Shown here: positions 52,249 through 60,754 of the stretch, in pieces
How positions within the stretch are numbered: the first letter of the stretch is position 1
How the letters are laid out: each line of letters begins with the position of its first letter
NCBI GenBank assembly: GCA_036506495.1
Contig: DASXRQ010000265.1
Span: 31,559 to 95,558, forward strand
Length of the DNA: 64,000 nt
Direction of reading: 5' to 3'
Origin: DASXRC01 sp036506495
GTDB taxonomy: Bacteria > Actinomycetota > Actinomycetes > Mycobacteriales > Micromonosporaceae
Notes under the pieces: generated by a model
Database searches by the model: none
What the model was told of the DNA's origin: nothing
The model's input: the letters and a program-made list of their open reading frames with translations, nothing else
Made by a program: the position numbers and the translations under genes

Positions 52249-52281
52249 CGGCCGCCTGCGGGTGTCAGCGCCGCCCGCCTC

Positions 52282-52349
52282 GCGGTCGATCTAGGGCGAA
52301 TTCTGGGGGCGGGAGATCGAATAACCAGTATTCGCCCTAGATCGACCGC
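52282..52349. repeat. Intergenic palindromic element, copy 2
   Basis: 25-bp arms (52282-52306 and 52325-52349, one mismatch) around an 18-nt centre, between convergent NlpC/P60 and sigma genes. The arm matches copy 1 (4923-4980) across CGATCTAGGGCGAATTCTGG except at one base. The centre shares GGAGATCGA and 12 of 18 bases with the reverse complement of copy 1's centre, so the copies are inverted relative to each other. Confidence 0.85.
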
Positions 52350-52359
52350 CAGGCCCGCC

Positions 52360-52392
52360 CGCCACCCCAACTTCGACGAAGTTGGGGTGGCG
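52360..52392. repeat. Perfect 33-bp palindrome with AACTTCG-A-CGAAGTT core
   Basis: 16-bp arms (52360-52375, 52377-52392) around a single A. Begins 10 bp after palindromic element copy 2. The core is shared with the inverted repeat at 38421-38483. Confidence 0.85.
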
Positions 52393-52405
52393 GCGGGCAC
52401 AGCGA

Positions 52406-52431
52406 TCGCCGCCCCCGTTCGGGGGCGGCGA
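52406..52431 (-). terminator. Terminator hairpin after the sigma factor gene
   Basis: Perfect 11-bp stem TCGCCGCCCCC/GGGGGCGGCGA with a GTTC loop, 32 bp after the sigma factor stop on the minus strand. Confidence 0.7.
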
Positions 52432-52462
52432 ATCGCGGTGTGGGAGGCGCGTGTGTGTTCGC

Positions 52463-53464
52463 TTACGCGGCCTGCAGGCCCTCGGCGCGGGCGAGCTCGC
52501 GCAGCCGGCCGAGCGCCTGGATCTCCAGCTGGCGGATCCGCTCCCGGGAGAGCGAGAACCGCGAGGCGACCTCCGTCAGCGAGTGCTCGCGGCCGTCCTC
52601 CAGGCCGTACCGCGCGCGCATGATCCCGGCCGACCGGTCGTCCAGGTGGCTGAGCAGCCGCTCGATCCGCTGGCGCTCCAGCGCGGACAGCACGACCTCC
52701 TCCGGCGACGGCGCGTCGGAGTCGGCGACCAGATCGCCCAGGTTGGTGTCGCCGTCGTCGCCGACCGGCGTGTCCAGCGACACGGTGTCCTGCGACCACC
52801 GGAGCAGCTCGTGGACGCGCTCGACCGGCACGCCGAGCGCCTTGGCGATCTGGTCCGGCTCGGGATCGCTGCCCAGCTCGCGGGTGAGCTGACGGGCCAC
52901 GTTCCGCATCCGGTTGACGTCCTCGACCAGGTGCACGGGCAGCCGCACGGTGCGCTCCTGCTGGGCGATGGCCCGGCTGATCGCCTGGCGGATCCACCAC
53001 GTGGCGTACGTCGAGAACTTGAAGCCACGCTCGTAGTCGAACTTCTCGACGGCGCGCACGAGGCCGGTGTTGCCCTCCTGGATCAGGTCGAGCATCGGCA
53101 TGCCGCTGCGCACGTAGCGGCGGGCGATCGACACCACGAGTCGCAGGTTCGCGCGGATGAAACGGTCCTTGGCGCGCTCGCCCTCGACCACCAACCGCTC
53201 GAGCTCCTCGCGGCTGACGCCCTTGGGCAGCTTGCCCTCGTCGAGGAGGTACTCGGCGTACAGGCCCGCCTCGATCGCCTTGGAGAGATCGACCTCCTGG
53301 GCCGCGTCAAGGAGCGGAGTCCGGGAGATCTCGTGCAGGTAGACGCCGACCAGGTCGCGCTCCTCGGCGACCTCGTCGGTCCGCATCACGACGTTCTCCG
53401 TGCCCACGCCGGTCTCCTCGATCAACCTGGTCTTTCCCTCGTTCAAGCCGCTCCCCTTGTCCAT
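52463..53464 (-). CDS. RpoD-type (SigB/Hrd-like) RNA polymerase sigma factor
   Basis: 333 aa from ATG 53464 (GGGGGAGGGG upstream). Region 1.2 DLVGVYLHEISRTPLL, region 2 MLDLIQEGNTGLVRAVEKFDYERGFKFSTYATWWIRQAISRAI, region 3, and region 4 SLTEVASRFSLSRERIRQLEIQALGRLREL. It lacks the long region 1.1 of the essential SigA, so it is a principal-like group 2 factor (SigB/HrdB-family paralogue). The 287 bp upstream contain no other gene. Confidence 0.92.
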   Translation of the reverse strand: MDKGSGLNEGKTRLIEETGVGTENVVMRTDEVAEERDLVGVYLHEISRTPLLDAAQEVDLSKAIEAGLYAEYLLDEGKLPKGVSREELERLVVEGERAKDRFIRANLRLVVSIARRYVRSGMPMLDLIQEGNTGLVRAVEKFDYERGFKFSTYATWWIRQAISRAIAQQERTVRLPVHLVEDVNRMRNVARQLTRELGSDPEPDQIAKALGVPVERVHELLRWSQDTVSLDTPVGDDGDTNLGDLVADSDAPSPEEVVLSALERQRIERLLSHLDDRSAGIMRARYGLEDGREHSLTEVASRFSLSRERIRQLEIQALGRLRELARAEGLQAA

Positions 53465-53751
53465 GAGCCCCTCCCCCGACGATCCGCAGGCCCCCCAGCG
53501 GTACCGACACCTACACAACAGACGACGCTCCACGAGGATTCCGCCGTGTGAGTCGAAACTGTCACGAATGCCTGTGGGCTTGCTGAGAGCGCCCTCATCA
53601 GGGCATTCGTGCCGGCCGCCGCGGCGGCTGGGCGCCGTTCGTCGCGTGCGGTTCGCCCGAATCATCACACCATGTGGTACGCGTCCGCACAGCGATCGAG
53701 TTCACACCCGGAAGTGCGATCCTCGTCACTCGGTACGGGCTACCCGAACGA

Positions 53752-54732
53752 TCATGGTCGAAACGCTCGGGAGGCGAGCAGCGCCAGCGCCCCGCGTACC
53801 TGCCTGTCCGAGCTCGCGAGCGCGGCCCGGGCCTCGGCTATGGCCGCGCCGGAGACGAGGCTGACGAGCGCGGTCTTTAGATCGCCGTCCGCCTCGGCGA
53901 TGGCGTCCCGGCAGGCCTCCTCGCTACAGCCGGTCGCCTCCATCAAGATCAGGATCATGCGGCCGCGCAGCTTCGCGTTGGTGGCGACGAGGTCGACCAT
54001 GAGGTTCGAATAGACCCGGCCGAGCCGCACCATGATCGCCGTGGAGAACGCGTTGAGCACGAGCTTCTGCGCGGTCGCGGCCTTCATCCGGGTGGAACCG
54101 GCGACCACCTCGGGCCCGGTGTCCACGCCCAGGAAGACGTCGAACTCTCCGGCCGAGACCGCACCGGGGTCGCCGGAGACGAGCACCGTGCGGGCGCCGA
54201 GCGTCGCCGCCGTACGCAGGGCGGCGAGCACGTATGGGGTACGCCCGCTGGCGGCCAAGCCGACCGCCACGTCGCCGGGCTGCACGCACGCCGCGGCGTC
54301 CTCGGCGCCGGCCCCGTCGTCATCCTCGGCGTCCTCGACCGCGCGCCACATCGCATCCGGCCCCCCGGCCAGGTGTGCGCAGAACCAATCCTCCGGCGAG
54401 TTGAAGGTCGGCGGCAGCTCGGCCGCGTCGAGCACACCGAGCCGCCCCGAGGTGCCGGCGCCGAAGTAGTGGACGCGGTGGCCGGCCCGCAGCGCCGGGA
54501 CGGCGAGGTCCACCGCTTGCGCGATGTCGTCCAGCACCGCGGCGACTGCGAGCGGCACCGTCTCGTCCGCCTCGTTGATGACGCGGAGCACCTCGGGCGT
54601 TGACATGAGGTCGAGTTCGCGCGAGTCCGGGTTGCGCCGCTCGGTGGGCGAGCCCACCCGCACCGTCGGGTACACCTCCGGCGTCACGGCCGGAGGCGCT
54701 ACCACGGGACCGTCGGGCCTCCTGGTGGTCAC
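53752..54732 (-). CDS. murQ: N-acetylmuramic acid 6-phosphate etherase MurQ
   Basis: Splits the lactyl ether of MurNAc-6-P, giving GlcNAc-6-P and lactate in peptidoglycan recycling. 326 aa; SIS fold with VHYFGAGTSGRLGVLDAAELPPTF, GLAASGRTPYVLAAL, STRMKAATAQKLVLNAFSTA and VYSNLMVDLVATNAKLRGR. It overlaps the regulator gene upstream by 4 bp. Confidence 0.96.
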   Translation of the reverse strand: MTTRRPDGPVVAPPAVTPEVYPTVRVGSPTERRNPDSRELDLMSTPEVLRVINEADETVPLAVAAVLDDIAQAVDLAVPALRAGHRVHYFGAGTSGRLGVLDAAELPPTFNSPEDWFCAHLAGGPDAMWRAVEDAEDDDGAGAEDAAACVQPGDVAVGLAASGRTPYVLAALRTAATLGARTVLVSGDPGAVSAGEFDVFLGVDTGPEVVAGSTRMKAATAQKLVLNAFSTAIMVRLGRVYSNLMVDLVATNAKLRGRMILILMEATGCSEEACRDAIAEADGDLKTALVSLVSGAAIAEARAALASSDRQVRGALALLASRAFRP

Positions 54733-55640
54733 GACCGGCCCCGGCGCGCACCCACCCGGTGGCCCTGCACCGCTTCCGCGGTCACCTCGAGCGCCCGGCG
54801 GGCCCGGGCCCGGTTGCGCGCCGCCACGCCGACGAACAGGCAGTCGACGACCGTCAGCTGGGCGAGCCGGCTAGCCATGGCCCCGGACCGGTAGGTCGTC
54901 TCGCGCGCCGCTGTGGTCAGCACGAAGTCGGCCACATCGGTGACGGGCGAGCGGGGAAAGTTCGTGAGCGCGACGGTGGTCGCGCCGCGGCTTCGGGCCT
55001 GCTCGAGCACCTCGATCACGTCCGAGGTCGTGCCGGTGTGCGAGATGCCGATGGCCACATCCCCCCGCGAGAGCAGGGCGACCGAGGTTAGTGCCGTGTG
55101 CACGTCCGGCCAGTAGTACGCGGTCCGGCCGATGCGGTGCAGCTTCTGCTGGAAGTCCGAGGCCACGAAGCCGCTCGCACCGGCGCCGTAGATGTCGACC
55201 CGGCCGGCGCCGGTGATGGCGTCGACGACCTGCTCGCAGACCGCCGCGTCGAGCTGCTCGGCGGTCTCCTCGACCGCGCGCGCGTCGTTGAAGGCGATGG
55301 TCGCGATGATCTGAGCGAGATCGGCCCCCGGCGGGATGTCACCGCCGACGACCCGCGCGTCGGGCGGCTCGATGCGACGCGCGGCCTCCGCGGCGAGCCG
55401 GATGCGCAGCTGCGGGTAGCCCTCCATGCCGACGGACCGGCAGAACCGAATGACCGTGGCCTCCGAGGTCTCGGCTGCGGTGGCGAGATCGGTGATGGTG
55501 CGGCGGGCAGCGTCCGCCGGGTCCGCGACGACGAGCCGGGCGACCCGCTGCTCGGCCGGTGAGAGCGACGGGAGCAGGCCGCCGATGTGGACGATCAGTC
55601 CACCGGGCTCGGTCGCAGAAACCTTCGACATCTTCGCCAC
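54729..55640 (-). CDS. RpiR/MurR-type regulator of muropeptide recycling
   Basis: 303 aa. N-terminal helix-turn-helix ITDLATAAETSEATVIRFCRSVGMEGYPQLRIRLA, C-terminal SIS domain (DIYGAGASGFVASDFQQKLHRIG, GDVAIGISHTGTTSDVIEVLEQA). Coupled to murQ by a 4-bp overlap, so it most likely controls murQ with MurNAc-6-P as effector. The final part is Arg-rich. Confidence 0.9.
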   Translation of the reverse strand: MAKMSKVSATEPGGLIVHIGGLLPSLSPAEQRVARLVVADPADAARRTITDLATAAETSEATVIRFCRSVGMEGYPQLRIRLAAEAARRIEPPDARVVGGDIPPGADLAQIIATIAFNDARAVEETAEQLDAAVCEQVVDAITGAGRVDIYGAGASGFVASDFQQKLHRIGRTAYYWPDVHTALTSVALLSRGDVAIGISHTGTTSDVIEVLEQARSRGATTVALTNFPRSPVTDVADFVLTTAARETTYRSGAMASRLAQLTVVDCLFVGVAARNRARARRALEVTAEAVQGHRVGARRGRS

Positions 55641-55734
55641 GGATGAAACTTACTTTCAGACCCGGCCACCGTCAACCATAGGGGCTGAGCCTGCTTCGTC
55701 AAGGTACGCCGCGCGGCGAGGCTACGCCGAGCTT

Positions 55735-56748
55735 TCACCTGAGCCGTTCGTGCCACTTGGCCAACACGTTCGTCTCATCCTCGCTCGCCAGTCCGGTCGC
55801 CGCCGCGCCAGGCCGGTCGGCCAGCCAGTCGAGCGTGTCGCGCGCGGTGCCGGCCGCGTCGCGCGTTGACAGGCCGGCCGCGAGCGCCGGCGCGGTGTCC
55901 CGGGCGAGGAAGCCGGCGTACTCGGGCAGCGGCAGCCACAGCGGCAGCGAGCGGTCGCCCATCCATGGCTCGACCCGGTGTTCGAGCAGGAACTCCTGGT
56001 CGACCCAGGTGAAGCGCGTTCCCTCGGGGGCGACACCGGCCGCGACCCCGGACAGGAACTCCGCCCGCCCCATCGGCGCCCCGATCCCGTCGTACGTGCC
56101 GGCCAGCCCGGTCTCTCCCGCGTACACCAGCCAGGCGGCCAGATCGCGGACGTCAACGAACTGGACCGCGTCGGTAGGAGCACCCGGCGCGAGCACCTCG
56201 CCACCGCCCGCCAGGCGGCGCACCCAGTAGGCGAACCGGCCGCTCGGATCCTCCGGCCCGACGATGAGGCCGGCTCGGCACAGGAACGACCGGTCCGTGC
56301 CGAGCGCGGCCACCACCGCCTCCTCGCAGGCGACCTTGCGCCGCCCGTAGAGATCGGCATCGTCTTTGGCCTCGTCCTCGTCCTGCTCGAGCGAGACGGC
56401 GGGCAGCGTGGGCGCGGTCTCGGCCAGCTGGCCCGGCGTGGCCTGGTCGGCGTACACCGAACACGACGACACGAGCGTCCAATGGCCGACCCGGCCGGTC
56501 AGCGCGGCCAGCGCGGTGCGAACGTGGCGGAGCCGGCGTGCCACGTCGATGACGGCGTCGAACGTGGCACCGTCCAGAGCCGACAGTCCGCTGTGGAGGT
56601 CGCGGTCGACCGCGACGAACCGCACGCCGTCGACGGGCTCGCCGGAGATGCCGCGGGCCGCGCACGTGACGTCGTGCCCAGCGTTCCGGGCGTGCCGGGC
56701 CATGGCGCGGCCAAGGAAGACCGTTCCACCGAGAATGAGCAGACGCAT
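55735..56748 (-). CDS. NAD-dependent epimerase/dehydratase family protein
   Basis: 337-aa extended SDR. Rossmann start LLILGGTVFLGRAMARHAR, nucleotide contact SSCSVYADQATPG, then active-site YGRRKVACEEAV (Tyr-x3-Lys), and RAGLIVGPEDPSGRFAYWVRRL. Relatives act on sugar nucleotides or as chloroplast-type RNA-binding SDRs; the substrate is not clear. ATG 56748, only 49 bp from the divergent SDR gene. Confidence 0.83.
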   Translation of the reverse strand: MRLLILGGTVFLGRAMARHARNAGHDVTCAARGISGEPVDGVRFVAVDRDLHSGLSALDGATFDAVIDVARRLRHVRTALAALTGRVGHWTLVSSCSVYADQATPGQLAETAPTLPAVSLEQDEDEAKDDADLYGRRKVACEEAVVAALGTDRSFLCRAGLIVGPEDPSGRFAYWVRRLAGGGEVLAPGAPTDAVQFVDVRDLAAWLVYAGETGLAGTYDGIGAPMGRAEFLSGVAAGVAPEGTRFTWVDQEFLLEHRVEPWMGDRSLPLWLPLPEYAGFLARDTAPALAAGLSTRDAAGTARDTLDWLADRPGAAATGLASEDETNVLAKWHERLR

Positions 56749-56797
56749 GTGGCCGATCCTTACCGATGCCGTCGCCAGCCGGCTATACGTTATGCAC

Positions 56798-57481
56798 ATG
56801 GCAGAACGGAGCGTGCTGATCACCGGTGGGACGGGCGGTCTCGGCGGCGCGGTCACGGCGGCCTTCCTCGATAACGGGTGGCGGGTGGTCCTACCCGTCC
56901 GGGACCACACCGCGGCCGTGCCGGACGCCGTGATGCCGGTGCCAGCGGATCTCTCCGACCCGGCCGCGGTCGCGGCGACCGCGGTCGTCGCGGCCGGCGA
57001 CGACGGCGCCCCGTTGCGCGCGGTCGTCAATCTCGTCGGGGGGTACGCGGCGAGCGGCCGGATCCACGAGACACCCATCGACCAGGTGGAGCACATGCTC
57101 GCGCTGAACCTGCGCCCGACCTACCTCGTCACCCAGGCGATGCTCCCGCTGCTCGTGGCGGCCGGTGGTGGCGCGGTTGTCTGCGTCTCGGCCCGCGCGG
57201 CCCTAACGCCGTTTGCCGGGGCGGTCGGTTACATAGCGGCGAAGGCGGCGGTGCTGGCGTTCTCCAACGCGGTGGCGGTCGAGTACAAGAACGACGGCGT
57301 GCGCTGCAATACGGTGCTGCCAAGCGTCATCGACACCCCGGCGAACCGGGCGGCGCAGCCGACGGCCGACCACTCCCGCTGGGTGCCGCCGGCGGACGTG
57401 GCGACCGTGATCCGATTCCTCGCCGGTCCCGAGTCAGCACCGGTCAGCGGCGCCGCGATCCCGGTATACGGACGGGCCTGA
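56798..57481 (+). CDS. Short-chain dehydrogenase/reductase
   Basis: 227-aa classical SDR: cofactor loop LITGGTGGLGGAVTAAF, NLVGGYAASG, active-site Ser in VCVSARAAL and GYIAAKAAV (Tyr-x3-Lys), then NTVLPSVIDTPANRAA. TATACGTTAT lies just upstream without a ribosome site, so the message may be leaderless from ATG 56792 or 56798. Substrate unknown. Confidence 0.87.
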   Translation: MAERSVLITGGTGGLGGAVTAAFLDNGWRVVLPVRDHTAAVPDAVMPVPADLSDPAAVAATAVVAAGDDGAPLRAVVNLVGGYAASGRIHETPIDQVEHMLALNLRPTYLVTQAMLPLLVAAGGGAVVCVSARAALTPFAGAVGYIAAKAAVLAFSNAVAVEYKNDGVRCNTVLPSVIDTPANRAAQPTADHSRWVPPADVATVIRFLAGPESAPVSGAAIPVYGRA

Positions 57482-57747
57482 ACGTCGCGGGGCCGTCGGG
57501 AAAAGCCGCTATTGCCCTCAAGAGGGCATCAATTGCCGCCTCGAGGTTGTGAAACACATCAGCCGTTCGGCTAGAATTCTGCCAACCGTTTGGACTATGG
57601 TCAGCACCAGCAAGGCGGCGATGGGCCGCCGATCCGCTCACTGTAGTGGATTCTAGGGTGACTCTCGTGTCCGCCTGCGAGAACGACGGACGAGCCGCTA
57701 TGAGGGCTCAACGTAGGTGACGGCGCGGAAGGCAAGGGAGGACCACC

Positions 57748-58575
57748 GTGACCGCGACCACCCAGCATCGGCAAACCGGCCTGGAGGCTGACCATCAGGC
57801 CCCTCCGATCGACGGGCGGCTGACGACAGACAGCGCCACCGACCTGTTGGCGACGATGGCGGCGCTGCCCCGCAACCACCCGTCGCGGGCACGCCTGCGC
57901 GATGACGTGATCGAGGCGTGGCTTCCGCTGGCTCAGCACCTCGCCAACCGGTTCGCCGGACGCGGGGAGCCGATGGAGGATCTCGTCCAGACGGCCGCCG
58001 TTGGTCTGATCAAGGCGGTGGACAAGTTCGACCCGGAGCGCGGCGTCGAGTTCGCCGCGTATGCCATCCCGACCATCATCGGCGAAATCAAGCGGCACTT
58101 CCGCGACCGCACCTGGGACATCAGGGTCCCCCGCCGTCTGCAGGAGCTGCGGCTGAGCCTGTCCGAGGCCACCAGCACGCTCATGCAGCGCCTCGGTCGG
58201 TCCCCCACCGTCGCCGACCTGGCCGCGCACCTCGAGGTCAGCGAGGAAGAGGTGCTGGAGGGGCTGGAGGGCGCGCGGGCGTACAACGCGGTCTCGCTCT
58301 CGACCCCGACCACCGATGGTGACCGCGCCACGGAACTCGGCGACCTGCTTGGCGCCGAGGACGGCGAGTTCGAGCTGGCCGAGCTGCGCGTGGCGCTCGG
58401 CCCCGCCCTCGCCGCCTTGGACCCACGCGAGCAGCGGATCCTCACCCTTCGCTTCTACGGCAACATGACGCAGTCACAGATCGCCGAGCAGATCGGCGTG
58501 TCCCAGATGCACGTCTCGCGGCTGCTGGCCCGGGCGCTGGCCAAGCTGCGCGGACAGCTGAGCGACGCCGACTAG
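57748..58575 (+). CDS. SigB/SigF/SigG-family stress/development sigma factor
   Basis: 275 aa from GTG 57748 (GGGAGGACCACC). Region 2 PMEDLVQTAAVGLIKAVDKFDPERGVEFAAYAIPTIIGEIKRHFRD, region 3 RLGRSPTVADLAAHLEVSEEEVLEGLEG, region 4 LTLRFYGNMTQSQIAEQIGVSQMHVSRLLARAL, typical of SigF. No anti-sigma (RsbW-like) gene is adjacent. The 265 bp upstream carry no gene. A hairpin follows the stop. Confidence 0.93.
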   Translation: MTATTQHRQTGLEADHQAPPIDGRLTTDSATDLLATMAALPRNHPSRARLRDDVIEAWLPLAQHLANRFAGRGEPMEDLVQTAAVGLIKAVDKFDPERGVEFAAYAIPTIIGEIKRHFRDRTWDIRVPRRLQELRLSLSEATSTLMQRLGRSPTVADLAAHLEVSEEEVLEGLEGARAYNAVSLSTPTTDGDRATELGDLLGAEDGEFELAELRVALGPALAALDPREQRILTLRFYGNMTQSQIAEQIGVSQMHVSRLLARALAKLRGQLSDAD

Positions 58576-58611
58576 AGACGCCGACTCGACCGGTGGTCGC
58601 TCCACGGGGTT

Positions 58612-58646
58612 GGGGGTGGGCCCGGAGGTTCTCTGGGTCCGCCCCC
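58612..58646 (+). terminator. Terminator hairpin after the SigF-like gene
   Basis: 15-bp G/C stem (58612-58626 with 58632-58646, three wobble pairs) and 5-nt loop, 36 bp after the stop. Confidence 0.65.
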
Positions 58647-58698
58647 GACCGGACGACTCTCCGCGTGTAAACGATCTCGACCACGGGTACCCGTTAAC

Positions 58699-59298
58699 GT
58701 GACACACCGCGTCGACGAGGGACTGATAGTCACCCTCAAGCGCGTCGCCGCCGTGCTGAAACAGGTGGACGTCCCGTTCGCGCTGGGCGGCGGCTTTGCC
58801 GCGTACGCCCACGGCGGACACTCGAGCGATCACGACGTGGACTTCCTCCTGCGCGAGGCCGACGTGGAGAAGGCGCTCCAGGCGTTGGTGGACGCGGGTT
58901 TCACGGCCGAGCGACCACCCGAGGACTGGCTGGTCAAGGTCTACGACGAGGGCCGGTTGGTGGATCTGATCCACCGGCCGGTCGAGCGTCCGGTTACCGA
59001 CGAGACGCTGGCCGACACCGTCATCCGGCAGGTCAACTCGATCCGGCTGCCGGTGCTCTCCGCGACCCAGCTGATGGTCCACAAGTTGCTGAGCTACTCC
59101 CAGCACCATTGCGACTTCGCGCGCGGGCTACCACTGGCACGGTCGCTGCGCGAACAGATCGACTGGGTCCGGGTGCGGCGGGAGACCGCCCATTCGCCGT
59201 ACGCCGAGGCGTTCCTCGTCCTTCTCGACCGGCTGGACGTGGTGCCGCTCCCGTCCGAGGAGCCCGGCTCGTCGACCACGTTGCGGGAGGTCGCGTAG
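58699..59298 (+). CDS. Nucleotidyltransferase-fold protein
   Basis: 199 aa. VPFALGGGFAAYAHGGHSSDHDVDFLL is the nucleotidyltransferase signature (Gly-rich loop, then the Asp-x-Asp metal pair), followed by VDLIHRPVERPV with the third Asp. Resembles stand-alone MNT-type transferases of antitoxin or aminoglycoside-modifying kind. GTG 58699. First gene of a three-gene operon with the BON protein (2 bp downstream). No HEPN toxin partner is present. Confidence 0.8.
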   Translation: MTHRVDEGLIVTLKRVAAVLKQVDVPFALGGGFAAYAHGGHSSDHDVDFLLREADVEKALQALVDAGFTAERPPEDWLVKVYDEGRLVDLIHRPVERPVTDETLADTVIRQVNSIRLPVLSATQLMVHKLLSYSQHHCDFARGLPLARSLREQIDWVRVRRETAHSPYAEAFLVLLDRLDVVPLPSEEPGSSTTLREVA

Positions 59299-59300
59299 AT

Positions 59301-59567
59301 ATGGGCGCCACCGCCGACCGGCCGATCGACGAGTATGTCGAGGCGGCCGTGCAGCGGTTGCTGACGGAACACACGGGGATCGCTGAGCAGGGCATCACGG
59401 TCGCCCGGCGGGAACACACCCTCATTCTGTGCGGCGAGGTCGAGAGCCCGCAGCGGCGCGACGAGATCATGCGGTTGGTCGCCGAGACGTTTCCGGACGT
59501 CCACGTCTCCGCGGACATCGGGGTCACCCGCGCCGCGGCGCCGACCGACGCGGAGGAGCTGCCGTGA
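59301..59567 (+). CDS. Small BON-like domain protein
   Basis: 88 aa from ATG 59301. VEAAVQRLLTEHTGIAEQGITVARREHTLILCGEVESPQRRDEIMRLVAE fits the beta-alpha-beta BON fold seen in OsmY-type proteins, here without a signal peptide. Two bases separate it from the nucleotidyltransferase gene, and its stop overlaps the phosphoesterase GTG (GTGA). Ligand unknown. Confidence 0.72.
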   Translation: MGATADRPIDEYVEAAVQRLLTEHTGIAEQGITVARREHTLILCGEVESPQRRDEIMRLVAETFPDVHVSADIGVTRAAAPTDAEELP

Positions 59568-60295
59568 TACGCATCGCCGCGGTCGGGGACGTCCACATGG
59601 ACGAGGACGTCGTGGGCCGATTCCGGCCGGCGCTGGAGCAGCTACCGGACCACGCCGACGTGCTGCTGCTCGCCGGGGACCTCACCCGCCACGGCACCGA
59701 GTCGGAGGCGCGCTGCGTCGCGACCGAGTTCGGCGGGCTGGACGTCCCCGTGATTGCCGTGCTCGGCAACCACGACTACCACTGCGACCAGGTGCCACGG
59801 GTGGTCCGCGTGCTCGCCGATGCCGGCATCCGTGTGCTCGAGGGCGAGGGAACGGTCATCGCGTGCGGTCCGGCCCGGCTGGGGATCGCCGGCGCGAAGG
59901 GCTTCGGCGGGGGGTTCGCCGGCAGGTGCGCGAGCGCGTTCGGCGAACCCGAAATGAAGGCGTTCGTCAACACCACGACCGAGGTCGCGGACCGGCTCAC
60001 GGCCGCGCTGACCGGGCTCGACTGCGACGTGCGGGTCGTCCTCACGCACTACGCGCCGGTGCCGGACACGCTCGCCGGCGAGCCGCCCGAGATTTACCCG
60101 TTCCTCGGTTCGTACCTGCTCGGCCAGGCCATCGACGCGGCGCCGACGGCGCTGGCCGTGCACGGGCACGCGCACGCCGGCTCCGAGCGTGGCACGACGC
60201 CCGGCGGCGTTCGCGTCCGCAACGTGGCCCATCCCGTGATCAAGCAGGCGTACGGCGTGTACCACCTCGGCGATGGCGGACCGCCGGGCGATTAG
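59564..60295 (+). CDS. Metallophosphoesterase (calcineurin-like)
   Basis: 243 aa from GTG 59564. Metal-site motifs in order: GDVHMDEDV, LLLAGDLTRHG, VLGNHDYHC, VLTHYAPVPDT and AVHGHAHAGSERGTT. All metal ligands are present, so it should be a working phosphodiesterase or phosphatase. Coupled to the nucleotidyltransferase and BON genes. Substrate unknown. Confidence 0.9.
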   Translation: MIRIAAVGDVHMDEDVVGRFRPALEQLPDHADVLLLAGDLTRHGTESEARCVATEFGGLDVPVIAVLGNHDYHCDQVPRVVRVLADAGIRVLEGEGTVIACGPARLGIAGAKGFGGGFAGRCASAFGEPEMKAFVNTTTEVADRLTAALTGLDCDVRVVLTHYAPVPDTLAGEPPEIYPFLGSYLLGQAIDAAPTALAVHGHAHAGSERGTTPGGVRVRNVAHPVIKQAYGVYHLGDGGPPGD

Positions 60296-60349
60296 CGCCC
60301 CCGGCGGCGGGTACGCAACCCGCATACGCACATCGAGGAGGAGTACCTG

Positions 60350-60541
60350 ATGACTGCCACACGGTGGGCGATCAAGGCCCCCGGGCCGACTCGGCCACGT
60401 CGCACCACATTGGACGGTTCGGAACTCGCCACCGGCCGCGCGGACTATCCGCCGCCACCCCGGCCGGATGCTGGCGAGTCCACAACAGATGAACATCGAA
60501 AGGTTTCCACTGCTGGGCGGCCGGGTACGGCACAGGCATGA
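60350..60541 (+). CDS. Small ORF coupled to the GPGG-motif protein
   Basis: 63 aa, basic and Pro-rich, no domain recognised (TRWAIKAPGPTRPRRTTLDG at the start). Support comes from a strong ribosome site GAGGAGGAGT 6 nt before ATG 60350 and from its TGA overlapping the next ATG (ATGA at 60538-60541). It could be a real peptide or mainly a coupling leader. Confidence 0.5.
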   Translation: MTATRWAIKAPGPTRPRRTTLDGSELATGRADYPPPPRPDAGESTTDEHRKVSTAGRPGTAQA

Positions 60542-60690
60542 GCGCGTTGGACGTGATCCTCTTCATCATCGCCGCGGTGCTTGTCATCGCCGGTGTCATG
60601 GCGCTGCTGCGTCGGCAGATCATCTGGGGAATCGTGCTGATCATCGTCGGCCTGCTCGTCGGGCCGGGTGGGGTCAGCCTCTTCTCCTAG
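60538..60690 (+). CDS. GPGG-motif small membrane protein
   Basis: 50 aa: a helix VILFIIAAVLVIAGVMALL, basic turn RRQIIW, second helix GIVLIIVGLLV and the terminal GPGGVSLFS that names the family. Known only as a conserved actinobacterial small membrane protein. Start overlaps the preceding small ORF's stop. Too short for most gene callers. Confidence 0.8.
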   Translation: MSALDVILFIIAAVLVIAGVMALLRRQIIWGIVLIIVGLLVGPGGVSLFS

Positions 60691-60754
60691 CGCCGCCGGT
60701 ATTCATCCGTGCTGGCCGTAGCGATCGACCGTGAGGCCAGCGCCGACCCGAGAC

